Below, piece by piece: positions 13,835-21,061 of a stretch of 21,061 nucleotides of DNA. The notes beneath the pieces are model-generated. The model was not told the DNA's origin. It ran no database searches and saw only the letters and a list, made by a program, of their open reading frames with translations. The stretch is from assembly GCA_002307175.1 (NCBI GenBank), contig DBTS01000139.1, positions 1 to 21,061 of the forward strand, read 5' to 3'. Position 1 is the stretch's first letter. Each line of letters starts with the position of its first letter. This DNA is from Rhodocyclaceae bacterium UBA1310 (lineage in GTDB: Bacteria > Pseudomonadota > Gammaproteobacteria > Burkholderiales > Rhodocyclaceae). The position numbers and the translations under genes are program-made.

Positions 13835-16800
13835 ATGCCCAGCCACAACCCGGTGACTAGACAGCTTGTGCGGACCTCACGGATGTCGTGCTGGTCGGTT
13901 CTGATCGGCCTGGGCGCGGGGGGCGTGCTGCTGTCGGGGCTGGTGCTGACCGCGACGTACGGAGTGGTGGGAGTCGCCCAGTTGCTTGCAGGAAGTCTGC
14001 TTGTGCTGGCCTGGAGCAATCTGGAGAGGCGCCGTAGCGGCGACTCCGAGCTTGGCCTGCAGCAGCAGGCGCGCCTGGATCGCGTACTGGAAGCCACCCA
14101 GGACGGAGTGTGGGAATTCGACACGCACACCCGGCGGTTTTTCTGCTCCGAGCGTGGCTATCAGCTCACCGGAATACCGTCGGATGACTCTGGAGAACTG
14201 GCTGTCCGGACGATTCTCCACAAGCTTAACCGTGAGCAGCGGCATCGGCTGTTGCGAGCCCTGCGCGAAGCCCTCAATGAATCCGGCCGCTTTGACGAAC
14301 TGGTGTCAGTGCAGTCTGCTGCGGGTGAAAGTGGTTCCAAGCGCTGGTTGCGTGTGCGTGCCCGGGTGACGCCAGGCCGGCGCTTCATCACCGGGGTGTA
14401 TTCCGATGTCAGTGAAGAGGTGGAACTGACCCGGGAACGTGGGCTGAATCAGAACTTCATCGAAGGGGTGCTGGATTCGCTTCCCCTGCCGGTGTCGGTG
14501 AAGACGGCCGAAGGTACCGTGGTGCTGGCGAACCGTGCCTATTGCGACGGCTTGAGCGTGCAGGCCTGGGAGGTGATGGGCAAGACCACGCACCAGATCA
14601 TCCCCAGCGAGATCGCGGATCGGCTGACGGCGCTGGATCGCCTGACCCTCGAAACCGGGGGACCACACACGATTGAGGATTGGTTTTCCATTCCCAGAGT
14701 CAGACGCCGGTCGTTCATGCGCATCACCAAATGCCGCTGTGTGGATCGTACCGGGCTGCCCGTGGTGATCACCATCTTCGAGGATCAGACCGACGTCAGG
14801 GAATACGCTGACAAGATGGCACAGCTCTCCATGAATGTGGAAGCCTTTGTGCAGCGAATATTCCGGGCCATTCCCTATCCGCTCTACGTCAAGAATGCGG
14901 AAAGCCGCTATCTGATGGCGAATGCTGCCTTGGCGGAACAGTGGGGCGTGCGCCTGGAGGATATGATCGGTGCTTCCTCGAGTGAGCTTTTTGGCGAGGA
15001 ACAGGGCCAGCAGATCGAAGCCGAGGATAGGCGGATTTTTGCCGGAGAAGTGGTGCGCAAGGAGGATTACATTCCCGACCGGCAGACCGGCAGACCACGC
15101 TACTGGATGGTGAGCAAGGCAGCGTGCACCGATGTGGATGGCAACAGCATTATCGTTGGGGCCAATTTCGAGATTACCGAATTACGCCGCGCCGAAATCG
15201 AGTTGCGTGAAGCCCTGCAGCAGCAAACGCATCTGCGCCTGTTCATGCAGCAGCTCTTTGACGCACTGCCCCATCCTATCTTCGTGAAGGATGCGCAGCA
15301 CCGCTTCATCATGACCAATCGTGCGCATGCGGATTTTCATGGGCTTCGACCACAGCAGATTATCGGTTCGACGACGGCGGACTATCTTGAACAGAATGCG
15401 AGTCAGGGAATCAGTGATGACGAAAATGCTTTGTTTGCGAGCACCAAAAAGTCGGCGATAAAGGAGTCTGAAGCCGAAGTGCGTGACGCACGAGGTGAAG
15501 TTCATCAATTCCTGATTCGTCGTATTGTCTGTGATGGTGTTGAAGGGGAGCGTGTAATTCTGGGAGTTGCCTTTGATGTCTCAGAGATGCGCAGGCTGGA
15601 AGGGGAGTTACGTGATGCCTTGGCACGGCAGAGTCGCAGCCAGGCGTTTTTGCGCGATATCTTTGATGCCATTCCCACGCCGGTGACAGTCAAGGATCGG
15701 AACCATCGCTATGTCATGGTGAATCGGGCTTTGGCCAGCCTCTATGGCAGACAGCCCGAAGATCTGATCGGCAAGACAACCGCAGACATCAACATTCCCG
15801 AGGTTGGACGGCAGACGATGGAAGCCGATGACCGTCTGTTTGCGATTGGCCCTGGTGTGGTCAGCGAACGAAATGTACCTTTGCTGTATGCCGACAGGAT
15901 TCATCAGGTTCGCCTGCAGAAGGTGGTTTGTCTTGACCCCGACGGGATTCCCCTTCTCATCACATCGAATAGTGATGTGACCGAACTGGTGGACAAGGAA
16001 AATGCACTTGTATTGAGCCTGCAGCGGCAGACCAAAGCGGGAGAGTTTCTGCAGACGGTTTTCGACATGCTGCCGTTTGCCACTTACGTCAAGGATGAGT
16101 CTTCGCGTTGGGTGCTCGTGAATACTGCGCTCAGCGATTTCTTTGGGCAGCCACGTCATGCGTTTGCGGGCCGGTCGATCGATGAATTTGTGCTTTCCAC
16201 CGAGGTAGAGCGTATCAGTGCGTTGGACCGCGAATTGCTCGAGCGTGATGATGGTGAAGTGCGCACACTGGAACTGATTATCAATGATCGCCTGGGGGCG
16301 CCACGCACGCTGGTGATTTACGAAAAGCTCGTGCGTGATGCGGATGGCAAGCGGGTGATCATTGGCATCAATCACGATGTTACGGAGTTGCGCGAGATTG
16401 AGCACATCCAGCAGCTTACGCTCGAGCGCCTGGATACCCTGATCAATAATGCTCCATTGGGGATCGGGTTGCTTGATGCGGCAGGGCATTTTTTGCGTGT
16501 CAATCCTGCCCTGCAGAAGATGCTCGGGCGGACGGAGGATTCGCTGCGCGGCGTTTCCTACATGGGGATCATGTCTCCGCGCCAAGCCCTGATGGAAGAG
16601 CGGATCCGGTCTATGCATGAAACCGGGGTGTGGCAGCCGGATATTTCTTCCGTGATTGATGCGCAGGGGCAGGAAATTCCGGTGCTGGCCAGTGGTGTGG
16701 TGGTTCAGCAGCGTGGCAAGGAGCCGGTGTATTGGGCCCTGCTGCAGGATATTTCTACCCAGAAACAGGCTGAAGATGAACTCTTGCGGCATCGTGATCA

Positions 16801-17623
16801 GTTGCGCCAGCTGGTGCTCGAGCAGACCCAGGATCTGCTCAAGGCCAAGGAAGCTGCTGAGCGTAACAGTGCTGCAAAGTCGGAACTGATTGCACAGCTT
16901 TCACATGAGCTGCGCACGCCTTTGCATGCGATTCTGAGTTTTGCCCGTCTGGGGCTGGAGCGCAGTGGCAGATTGGCACCGGAAAAGATTCATGAGTATT
17001 TTGCGCGTGTGGCTGAAAGTGGAGAGCGTTTGATCGGCTTGCTCGATGCCCTGCTGGATCTGGCCAAGCTTGAGTCCGGGCGGATCAATCTTGCGGTACT
17101 GCCTGCGGATCTGGCACGCCTGCTTGATGAGGTGGAGGCAGAGTTTGAGGCGCTGCTGATAGCCAATCATCTGGCCTTGAGCCGCATCGATGCTGCGCAA
17201 CTGCCGCTGATCTCCATGGATGCCCCGCGGATTGCGCAGGTGATGCGCAATCTGATGTCGAACGCGATAAAGTTTGCCCCTCAGGGATCGCGGATTACCC
17301 TGCAGACCCGGTTGGTGAGTGGCCAGTACGGCCGTCGCGCACATGATCAGCCCGAGGATACGATGGTGGAGGTCACCGTGATCGATGAAGGCCCTGGAAT
17401 TCCGGAAGATGAGCTGGAGCAGATCTTCGACAGGTTTACGCAGAGTAGCCTGACGCGCGATGTGGCTGGCGGAACCGGGCTGGGTCTGGCAATCTGTCGC
17501 GAAATCGTGTTGGCCCACCGTGGTGAGATCTATGCCCGCAATGGTACCCAGGGTGGCGCCGAATTCATTGTGCGTCTGCCTGTGGGCAGTGTGGACGGCA
17601 AACATACTGGGGACAGTGCATGA
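13835..17623 (+). CDS. Membrane histidine kinase with seven PAS domains
   Basis: This 1262-residue sensor kinase has two hydrophobic segments near the N-terminus (about 20-40 and 42-60), separated by only a few residues, so it is membrane-anchored with almost no periplasmic part. Seven PAS domains follow at roughly 77-198, 208-326, 337-455, 466-588, 603-722, 736-856 and 863-983. A helical linker (975-1012), a HisKA dimerisation domain with the phosphoacceptor H1024 in SHELRTP, and a HATPase domain come next (N-box N1143, G1 DEGPGIP 1184-1190, G2 GGTGLGLAI 1212-1220). No receiver or Hpt domain is attached. PAS copies 2-6 share a repeated signature. ATG 13835 lacks a clear ribosome binding site; M17 is an alternative start. 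Its stop overlaps the next gene, so it should phosphorylate the two regulators downstream. Confidence 0.93.
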   Translation: MPSHNPVTRQLVRTSRMSCWSVLIGLGAGGVLLSGLVLTATYGVVGVAQLLAGSLLVLAWSNLERRRSGDSELGLQQQARLDRVLEATQDGVWEFDTHTRRFFCSERGYQLTGIPSDDSGELAVRTILHKLNREQRHRLLRALREALNESGRFDELVSVQSAAGESGSKRWLRVRARVTPGRRFITGVYSDVSEEVELTRERGLNQNFIEGVLDSLPLPVSVKTAEGTVVLANRAYCDGLSVQAWEVMGKTTHQIIPSEIADRLTALDRLTLETGGPHTIEDWFSIPRVRRRSFMRITKCRCVDRTGLPVVITIFEDQTDVREYADKMAQLSMNVEAFVQRIFRAIPYPLYVKNAESRYLMANAALAEQWGVRLEDMIGASSSELFGEEQGQQIEAEDRRIFAGEVVRKEDYIPDRQTGRPRYWMVSKAACTDVDGNSIIVGANFEITELRRAEIELREALQQQTHLRLFMQQLFDALPHPIFVKDAQHRFIMTNRAHADFHGLRPQQIIGSTTADYLEQNASQGISDDENALFASTKKSAIKESEAEVRDARGEVHQFLIRRIVCDGVEGERVILGVAFDVSEMRRLEGELRDALARQSRSQAFLRDIFDAIPTPVTVKDRNHRYVMVNRALASLYGRQPEDLIGKTTADINIPEVGRQTMEADDRLFAIGPGVVSERNVPLLYADRIHQVRLQKVVCLDPDGIPLLITSNSDVTELVDKENALVLSLQRQTKAGEFLQTVFDMLPFATYVKDESSRWVLVNTALSDFFGQPRHAFAGRSIDEFVLSTEVERISALDRELLERDDGEVRTLELIINDRLGAPRTLVIYEKLVRDADGKRVIIGINHDVTELREIEHIQQLTLERLDTLINNAPLGIGLLDAAGHFLRVNPALQKMLGRTEDSLRGVSYMGIMSPRQALMEERIRSMHETGVWQPDISSVIDAQGQEIPVLASGVVVQQRGKEPVYWALLQDISTQKQAEDELLRHRDQLRQLVLEQTQDLLKAKEAAERNSAAKSELIAQLSHELRTPLHAILSFARLGLERSGRLAPEKIHEYFARVAESGERLIGLLDALLDLAKLESGRINLAVLPADLARLLDEVEAEFEALLIANHLALSRIDAAQLPLISMDAPRIAQVMRNLMSNAIKFAPQGSRITLQTRLVSGQYGRRAHDQPEDTMVEVTVIDEGPGIPEDELEQIFDRFTQSSLTRDVAGGTGLGLAICREIVLAHRGEIYARNGTQGGAEFIVRLPVGSVDGKHTGDSA

Positions 17624-18516
17624 GTGCGTCACTGCTGGTTCTGGATGACGAACCGCTGAATCTCGAAATCATTGGCGAGTATCTGTCGGATACCGGTTAT
17701 CAGTTGAGTTTTTTTGAAGATCCGGAGCTGGCGTGGCGGGCTCTGGATGAGCGGCCCTATGATTTCGATGTGGTTGTGATGGATCGCATGATGCCCAAGC
17801 TCGATGGGCTGTCGCTACTCAAGCGCATCAAGCTCGATTTGCGCATGCGCCATCTGCCTGTGATCATGCAGACCGCAGCGGCCAACCCCGAGCAGGTCAG
17901 TGAGGGGCTGGCCGCTGGTGCGCATTATTACCTGACCAAACCTTTCCGGTCGGAAGCGCTGCTGGCAATTGTGCGTGCCGCCCTGCATGACCGTGCGCGT
18001 TGGGCGGATGTGTCACAGCGCATGGCGAATCATTCGCGCGCCGTGCAACTGCTGACGCAGGGCCGATTTGTGCTGACCACACTGGATGAAGCAGAGGCCG
18101 TGGCCGGTTTGCTGGCCCTGTCCGCACTGGATGGAGAAACCGTGGCGATGGGCTTGGCCGAACTGCTCGTCAATGGCATAGAACATGGTAATCTCGGCAT
18201 CGATTTTAAAACCAAGGCGCGCCTAAAGAGTGAGGAACGTTGGCTTGAAGAGGTTATGCGGCGGCAGCAACTACCTGAAAATCAGGGTAAGCAGGTGATT
18301 GTCGTGGCTGAAGCCAGTGACAGCCTGATGAAGGTGAGCATCGCCGATGAGGGGCCTGGGTTTGCCTGGCAGGAATATCTGACCATCTCACCGGATCGGG
18401 CTTTCGCGCCGAATGGCCGGGGGATCGCTGTCTCGCGGCAGATGGCATTTGTGGATATGCAGTATCTTGGCTCTGGTAACAAGGTGGAAGTCAGCTTCAG
18501 GCAGCGTACAGAATAG
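17620..18516 (+). CDS. Response regulator with RsbW-like ATPase output (REC-HATPase)
   Basis: This 298-residue protein starts at ATG 17620, overlapping the kinase stop (ATGA). The receiver domain (about 3-122) has the acidic pocket D9-D10, phosphoacceptor D55 in VVMDRMMPKLDG, T85 and K107 (LTKPF). The C-terminal half (about 145-295) is a GHKL ATPase of the anti-sigma/serine-kinase type. Its N-box is ELLVNGIEHGNLG (N185, E188, H189), G1 is DEGPGF (243-248) and G2 is NGRGIAVSRQM (265-275). There is no HisKA domain or phosphoacceptor histidine, so it is more likely a protein serine kinase or anti-sigma-like binding module than a histidine kinase. About 35 charged residues are inserted after the N-box (195-225). 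It is followed by a phosphatase regulator, which points to a partner-switching pair. Confidence 0.9.
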   Translation: MSASLLVLDDEPLNLEIIGEYLSDTGYQLSFFEDPELAWRALDERPYDFDVVVMDRMMPKLDGLSLLKRIKLDLRMRHLPVIMQTAAANPEQVSEGLAAGAHYYLTKPFRSEALLAIVRAALHDRARWADVSQRMANHSRAVQLLTQGRFVLTTLDEAEAVAGLLALSALDGETVAMGLAELLVNGIEHGNLGIDFKTKARLKSEERWLEEVMRRQQLPENQGKQVIVVAEASDSLMKVSIADEGPGFAWQEYLTISPDRAFAPNGRGIAVSRQMAFVDMQYLGSGNKVEVSFRQRTE

Positions 18517-18560
18517 GGCATGCAGGTGTTACCGGCGGATTGCCGGCAGGGGCAAGCAAG

Positions 18561-20108
18561 GTGAGTTTCCACAAATTCCGCGTATTGGTCGTTGATGATA
18601 CCCAGGCTAACCGGGCGCTGTTGCGTGCCTATCTGAACCGGCTGGATTTCCAGATCCTGATGGCCGAGGATGGTGAGGAAGCCCTGGAGCTTTACCGCAG
18701 GGAGCGTCCGGATATTGTCCTGATGGATCTGATGATGCCGAAGATGGATGGTTTCGATGCCATCCGGCACATCCGGGCGCTGGACGGAGATCGCTGGGTG
18801 CCGATCGTCATCGTTTCTGCAATGGATGCTGAATATGACGTTGTGCGTGGCCTGGAAGCCGGCGCAGATGATTATCTGAACAAACCTTTGTCATACCAGG
18901 TGTTTGCCGCCAAGATGCGCAATCTGGCGCGTGCGCTTGAATTCCAGGTTAGCCGTGAAGAGGCAAGGCAGCGCGAAGCTGCAGTTTCCGATGCGGTTGT
19001 GGATGGCATTCTGACCTTTGATGCCGAGTTTCGGGTGGTGGACGGCAATCGCTCGGCCTCGGGGATCTTCGCCTGCGCTGCCGATGAATTGCACGATGTG
19101 GATATCCGCAGTCTGCTGCTTGATCAACCCGGAGAAGGGCACTGGCAGGATCAGTTTCTGGCCTATGTCGAGGATTCGCGCACGGCTTTCGTCGGCAACC
19201 TGAATGAAGTGGTGGGACGGCGGATGAATGGGGATCGTTTCCCCTGCGAAGTCTGTGTGAGCGAATTGCCCGTGGTGGATCAGCGTCTGTTCATCGCGGT
19301 GGTACGTGACATCAGTGAGCGCAAGCATATGGACCGGCAGCTTGCAGACAATGCGGAGCGTCTGCAGCATTACCACGACGAGGCCGAGGCGGAAGCCGAA
19401 CTGGCCAAGGACATCATGGAGCGCCATATTCGTGGAGAGGCGCTTGAGCAGCAGGGGATTCGCCATTTTGTGATGCCGACGCACCGTTTTTCCGGTGATA
19501 TCGTGCTTGCTGCGCGTTCGCGCACCGGCAAACTGTACGCCATGCTGGCGGATGCGACAGGGCATGGGCTGGCCGCCGCCATGAGCGGGCTGGCAATCGT
19601 CAATGATTTTTACCGTGCGGTTGAGGAAGAGATGTCGGTGCGCCGTATGGTGCTGATGCTCAACAGTGCGCTCACCGAGCTGCTGCCGCAGGGGCGTTTC
19701 GTGTCTGCCGGCCTGGTTGTTCTGGATCGCCCCCATCAGCAGGGTTCATTATGGCTTGGCGGGGTGCCGGATGTATTGCAGATCGGTGCGGATGGTTCGG
19801 TGCAGCAGCGTTTTCACGCAGACCAGCTGCCCCTGGGAATCGAGGAGTGGCAGGCCGAAGAGGTTAATGTGCAGACTCTGGACTGGAATCCCCGGTCACA
19901 GCTGTTGCTGTGCTCGGATGGTCTGATCGAGGCAGAAGGCCCGGACGGCAAGGTCTTTGGATTTGATGGCGTGGAGCAGGCACTACAGGGAACGGGCAGC
20001 GTCGAGCGACTGGACGCATTGTGCCACGTGCTCAAGACCCATTTGGGGGATCAACCCGGGCACGACGATATCTCAATGCTGCTGCTGGATCTGGGTGCCA
20101 GCGCCTGA
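18561..20108 (+). CDS. Response regulator with PAS and PP2C phosphatase output (REC-PAS-SpoIIE)
   Basis: This 515-residue protein is predicted from GTG 18561, which has AGGGG 8 bases upstream and gives MSFHKFRVLVVDD. A TTG at 18540 in the same frame is possible but lacks a good site. The receiver (about 5-122) carries D12-D13, phosphoacceptor D56 (VLMDLMMPKMDG) and K108. A PAS domain (about 140-253) and a short coiled coil (255-295) lead to a SpoIIE-type PP2C domain (about 298-512). Metal-binding aspartates are visible in RFSGDIVLAA (D313), LADATGHGLAAAM (D331), LLLCSDGLIEA (D453) and PGHDDISMLLLD (D502, D503). It should dephosphorylate a STAS-like partner under control of the upstream kinase. 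It starts 44 bases after the REC-HATPase gene; a small stem CCGGC/GCCGG precedes its start. Confidence 0.92.
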   Translation: MSFHKFRVLVVDDTQANRALLRAYLNRLDFQILMAEDGEEALELYRRERPDIVLMDLMMPKMDGFDAIRHIRALDGDRWVPIVIVSAMDAEYDVVRGLEAGADDYLNKPLSYQVFAAKMRNLARALEFQVSREEARQREAAVSDAVVDGILTFDAEFRVVDGNRSASGIFACAADELHDVDIRSLLLDQPGEGHWQDQFLAYVEDSRTAFVGNLNEVVGRRMNGDRFPCEVCVSELPVVDQRLFIAVVRDISERKHMDRQLADNAERLQHYHDEAEAEAELAKDIMERHIRGEALEQQGIRHFVMPTHRFSGDIVLAARSRTGKLYAMLADATGHGLAAAMSGLAIVNDFYRAVEEEMSVRRMVLMLNSALTELLPQGRFVSAGLVVLDRPHQQGSLWLGGVPDVLQIGADGSVQQRFHADQLPLGIEEWQAEEVNVQTLDWNPRSQLLLCSDGLIEAEGPDGKVFGFDGVEQALQGTGSVERLDALCHVLKTHLGDQPGHDDISMLLLDLGASA

Positions 20109-20116
20109 AGCTGAAG

Positions 20117-20140
20117 CCGGCAAGGCACAGGCCCTGCCGG
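20117..20140. terminator. Hairpin between convergent genes, without T-run
   Basis: Ten-base arms (20117-20126 and 20131-20140) with a single A/C mismatch and a 4-base loop lie 8 bases after the phosphatase stop and 14 bases from the stop of the convergent SpoIIAA-like gene. Neither strand has a T-run after it. It may act as an mRNA 3' end stabiliser or a weak bidirectional terminator. Confidence 0.5.
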
Positions 20141-20154
20141 TGAGGATGCGTGAA

Positions 20155-20529
20155 TCAGTGCAGAACAGGCTCTTCAGGAAGTGGTTCGCCTTCAAGCCAG
20201 CGTTTAGCCTCATCTTCCGAATCGAAGATGCGGATGTCGGCGTTGGTGAAGAACTGCGTGAACCACGCCACCCAGGTGAGAAGCTGATCATCCGTGAGCA
20301 GGGCAAGCTTGCGGAAATCCGCACGATGGGTGCGCAGATAGTGCCATTCCTTGAGGGCAACATCCAGCGAATAGCCTGTCATGCTGCGTAGATCGACAAG
20401 CAGATCAATTGGCCGGTTGAATAGCACCCGGTAATCGGAAGCATCTTCAAACAGCTTGCAGTCGGCCAGCGTGACTGTGCCATAAGCCCGCATCTCGACG
20501 CGTTCGGGCATGACGTCGGTAGTGATCAT
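20155..20529 (-). CDS. SpoIIAA-like (STAS/SEC14-type) small protein
   Basis: This 124-residue protein starts at ATG 20529-20527 with GAGGAGA upstream. It resembles the SpoIIAA-like family (STAS/SEC14 domain, formerly DUF3478). The opening strand pair is MRAYGTVTLADCKLF, and the core strand RPIDLLVDLRSMTGYSLDVAL (residues 39-59) occupies the place of the SpoIIAA phosphorylation loop. The family's typical block RTHRADFRKLALLTDD (66-81) and C-terminal NADIRIFDSEDEAKRWL (96-112) follow. No signal peptide or transmembrane segment is seen. Family function is poorly known. It is convergent with the REC-HATPase and PP2C regulators, so it may be their substrate; S49, T51 and S54 are possible phosphosites. 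That role is inference. Confidence 0.78.
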   Translation of the reverse strand: MITTDVMPERVEMRAYGTVTLADCKLFEDASDYRVLFNRPIDLLVDLRSMTGYSLDVALKEWHYLRTHRADFRKLALLTDDQLLTWVAWFTQFFTNADIRIFDSEDEAKRWLEGEPLPEEPVLH

Positions 20530-20558
20530 GATGGTTCTCCTCGGGCAGGTTACACCGT

Positions 20559-20585
20559 TGGTGCACCACGGCCTATATGTGGTGC
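20559..20585 (-). promoter_or_regulatory. Repeated GTGGTGC elements upstream of the SpoIIAA-like gene
   Basis: A 10-base palindrome TGGTGCACCA (20559-20568) overlaps a perfect inverted pair GCACCAC (20563-20569) and GTGGTGC (20579-20585). The cluster is about 30-55 bases before the gene start, where an operator or 5' hairpin would lie. No convincing -35/-10 pair was found nearby. The rest of the 20530-20706 gap shows nothing recognisable. Confidence 0.4.
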
Positions 20586-20706
20586 CGCACTCTGACTATA
20601 GATGTGCTCTGCCAGAGGCGCCATGCTGGGAAACCGCAGGCAGGTGCAACCCGTACTTTCGTCTGCAGAGATGCTTATCGAGTCCCCCATGCAGCCGGAG
20701 GATGCA

Positions 20707-20741
20707 GAAAATAAAATGGCGCCGGTTCTGGGGCCGGCGCC
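20707..20741 (-). terminator. Rho-independent terminator of aceA
   Basis: Perfect 8-base arms GGCGCCGG (20718-20725) and CCGGCGCC (20734-20741) enclose an 8-base loop. On the minus strand the stem is followed by a T-rich run (ATTTTATTTT, 20717-20708). It lies 27 bases after the aceA stop. Confidence 0.9.
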
Positions 20742-20768
20742 GTGATTCCGAAAATGTGCTGCAGCTAA

Positions 20769-21061
20769 TTAATGTGTATGTGCTGGCTGCTTGTCGAAGA
20801 ACTGGTCATTTTCCGTCGAGCCTTTGAGGGCGGTGGTGGAGGATTGCCCACCTTCCACACACTGGGTGACGGCGTCGAAATACCCGGTTCCCACTTCCCG
20901 CTGATGCTTGACGGCGGTGAAGCCCTGTTCTGCCGCGGCAAACTCCGCCTGTTGCAGCTCGACGAAGGCACTCATGTTGTGGCGGGCGTAACCGTGGGCG
21001 AGGTGGAACATCGAGTAGTTCAGGCTGTGGAAGCCTGCCAGGGTGATGAACTGGAACTTGT
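20769..21061 (-). CDS. aceA: Isocitrate lyase, C-terminal part (5' end beyond window)
   Basis: About the last 97 residues of isocitrate lyase are encoded, ending in TAA. Recognisable blocks are KFQFITLAGFHSLNYSMFHLAHGYA, ELQQAEFAAAEQGFTAVKHQREVGTGYFDAV, and the C-terminal SSTTALKGSTENDQF, which align with the E. coli AceA C-terminus. The enzyme splits isocitrate into glyoxylate and succinate in the glyoxylate shunt, allowing growth on acetate or fatty acids. The active-site KKCGH region lies outside the window. The tail FDKQPAHTH extends a few residues past the usual end at QF, which is unremarkable. A strong terminator follows. Confidence 0.95.
   Translation of the reverse strand, partial: KFQFITLAGFHSLNYSMFHLAHGYARHNMSAFVELQQAEFAAAEQGFTAVKHQREVGTGYFDAVTQCVEGGQSSTTALKGSTENDQFFDKQPAHTH

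Noticed and set aside
15608..16792. 394-codon minus-strand open frame within the kinase gene
   Set aside because: It lies wholly antisense to PAS copies 5-7 and has no ribosome binding site or recognisable domain. It arises from G+C-rich codon usage on the other strand.
13835..17623. Hybrid histidine kinase with its own receiver
   Set aside because: The protein ends about 12 residues after the HATPase domain. The receivers are on the two separate downstream proteins.
18891..19736. 281-codon minus-strand open frame opposite the PP2C regulator
   Set aside because: It is antisense to an intact PAS-PP2C coding sequence and matches no family.
20510..20827. Short plus-strand open frame between the SpoIIAA-like gene and aceA
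   Set aside because: It runs through the aceA terminator and into antisense aceA, lacks a ribosome binding site, and its translation is compositionally random.
1..21061. CRISPR arrays, tRNA/rRNA genes, insertion sequences or prophage genes
   Set aside because: I saw no regularly spaced repeats, no tRNA cloverleaf-like sequence with the usual T-arm, and no transposase or integrase motifs. The inverted repeats found are short regulatory or terminator types.

Overview
The window reads as chromosomal DNA of a betaproteobacterium (Rhodocyclales or Neisseriales seem most likely, but no 16S or species marker is present). The evidence is high and even G+C, strong AGGAGG-type ribosome binding sites, a gltIJKL-type amino-acid importer in enterobacterial gene order, an acrR/acrAB/oprM-type efflux locus, and an isocitrate lyase tail. 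There are no insertion sequences, integrases, tRNAs, rRNAs or CRISPR arrays. No gene is visibly broken; the two edge genes (gltL, aceA) are cut by the window.

Region 1 (1-2836, minus strand): a glutamate/aspartate ABC importer operon in the order gltI (binding protein), gltJ, gltK (permeases), gltL (ATPase, truncated). A near-perfect hairpin lies between gltI and gltJ, and gltJ starts with TTG. Both features fit making more binding protein than membrane subunits. The gltI leader is rich in potential stems.

Region 2 (3091-9660): a TetR-family repressor divergent from a three-gene RND efflux operon (lipoprotein adaptor, inner-membrane HAE1 pump, outer-membrane lipoprotein channel). The intergenic region holds a perfect 9-6-9 inverted repeat matching, as I recall it, the E. 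coli AcrR operator arms. It lies within the likely acrA promoter.

Region 3 (9661-13751): convergent terminators, then an exported aldose 1-epimerase on the minus strand. Divergent from it is a tight four-gene plus-strand run: msrA, a metallo-beta-lactamase-fold hydrolase, tcdA, and a small CbiX-type chelatase. These overlap or abut and look translationally coupled.

Region 4 (13835-20529) is the most interesting part. A membrane histidine kinase with seven PAS domains is followed by two response regulators. The first is REC plus an RsbW-like ATPase (possible protein serine kinase); the second is REC-PAS-PP2C (SpoIIE-type phosphatase). Convergent to them is a small SpoIIAA-like (STAS/SEC14-type) protein. 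Together they look like a partner-switching circuit in which kinase and phosphatase are separate polypeptides, each with its own receiver. Region 5 (20707-21061) is the 3' end of aceA with its terminator.

All intergenic stretches are shorter than 300 bases; what they contain is listed as separate features.
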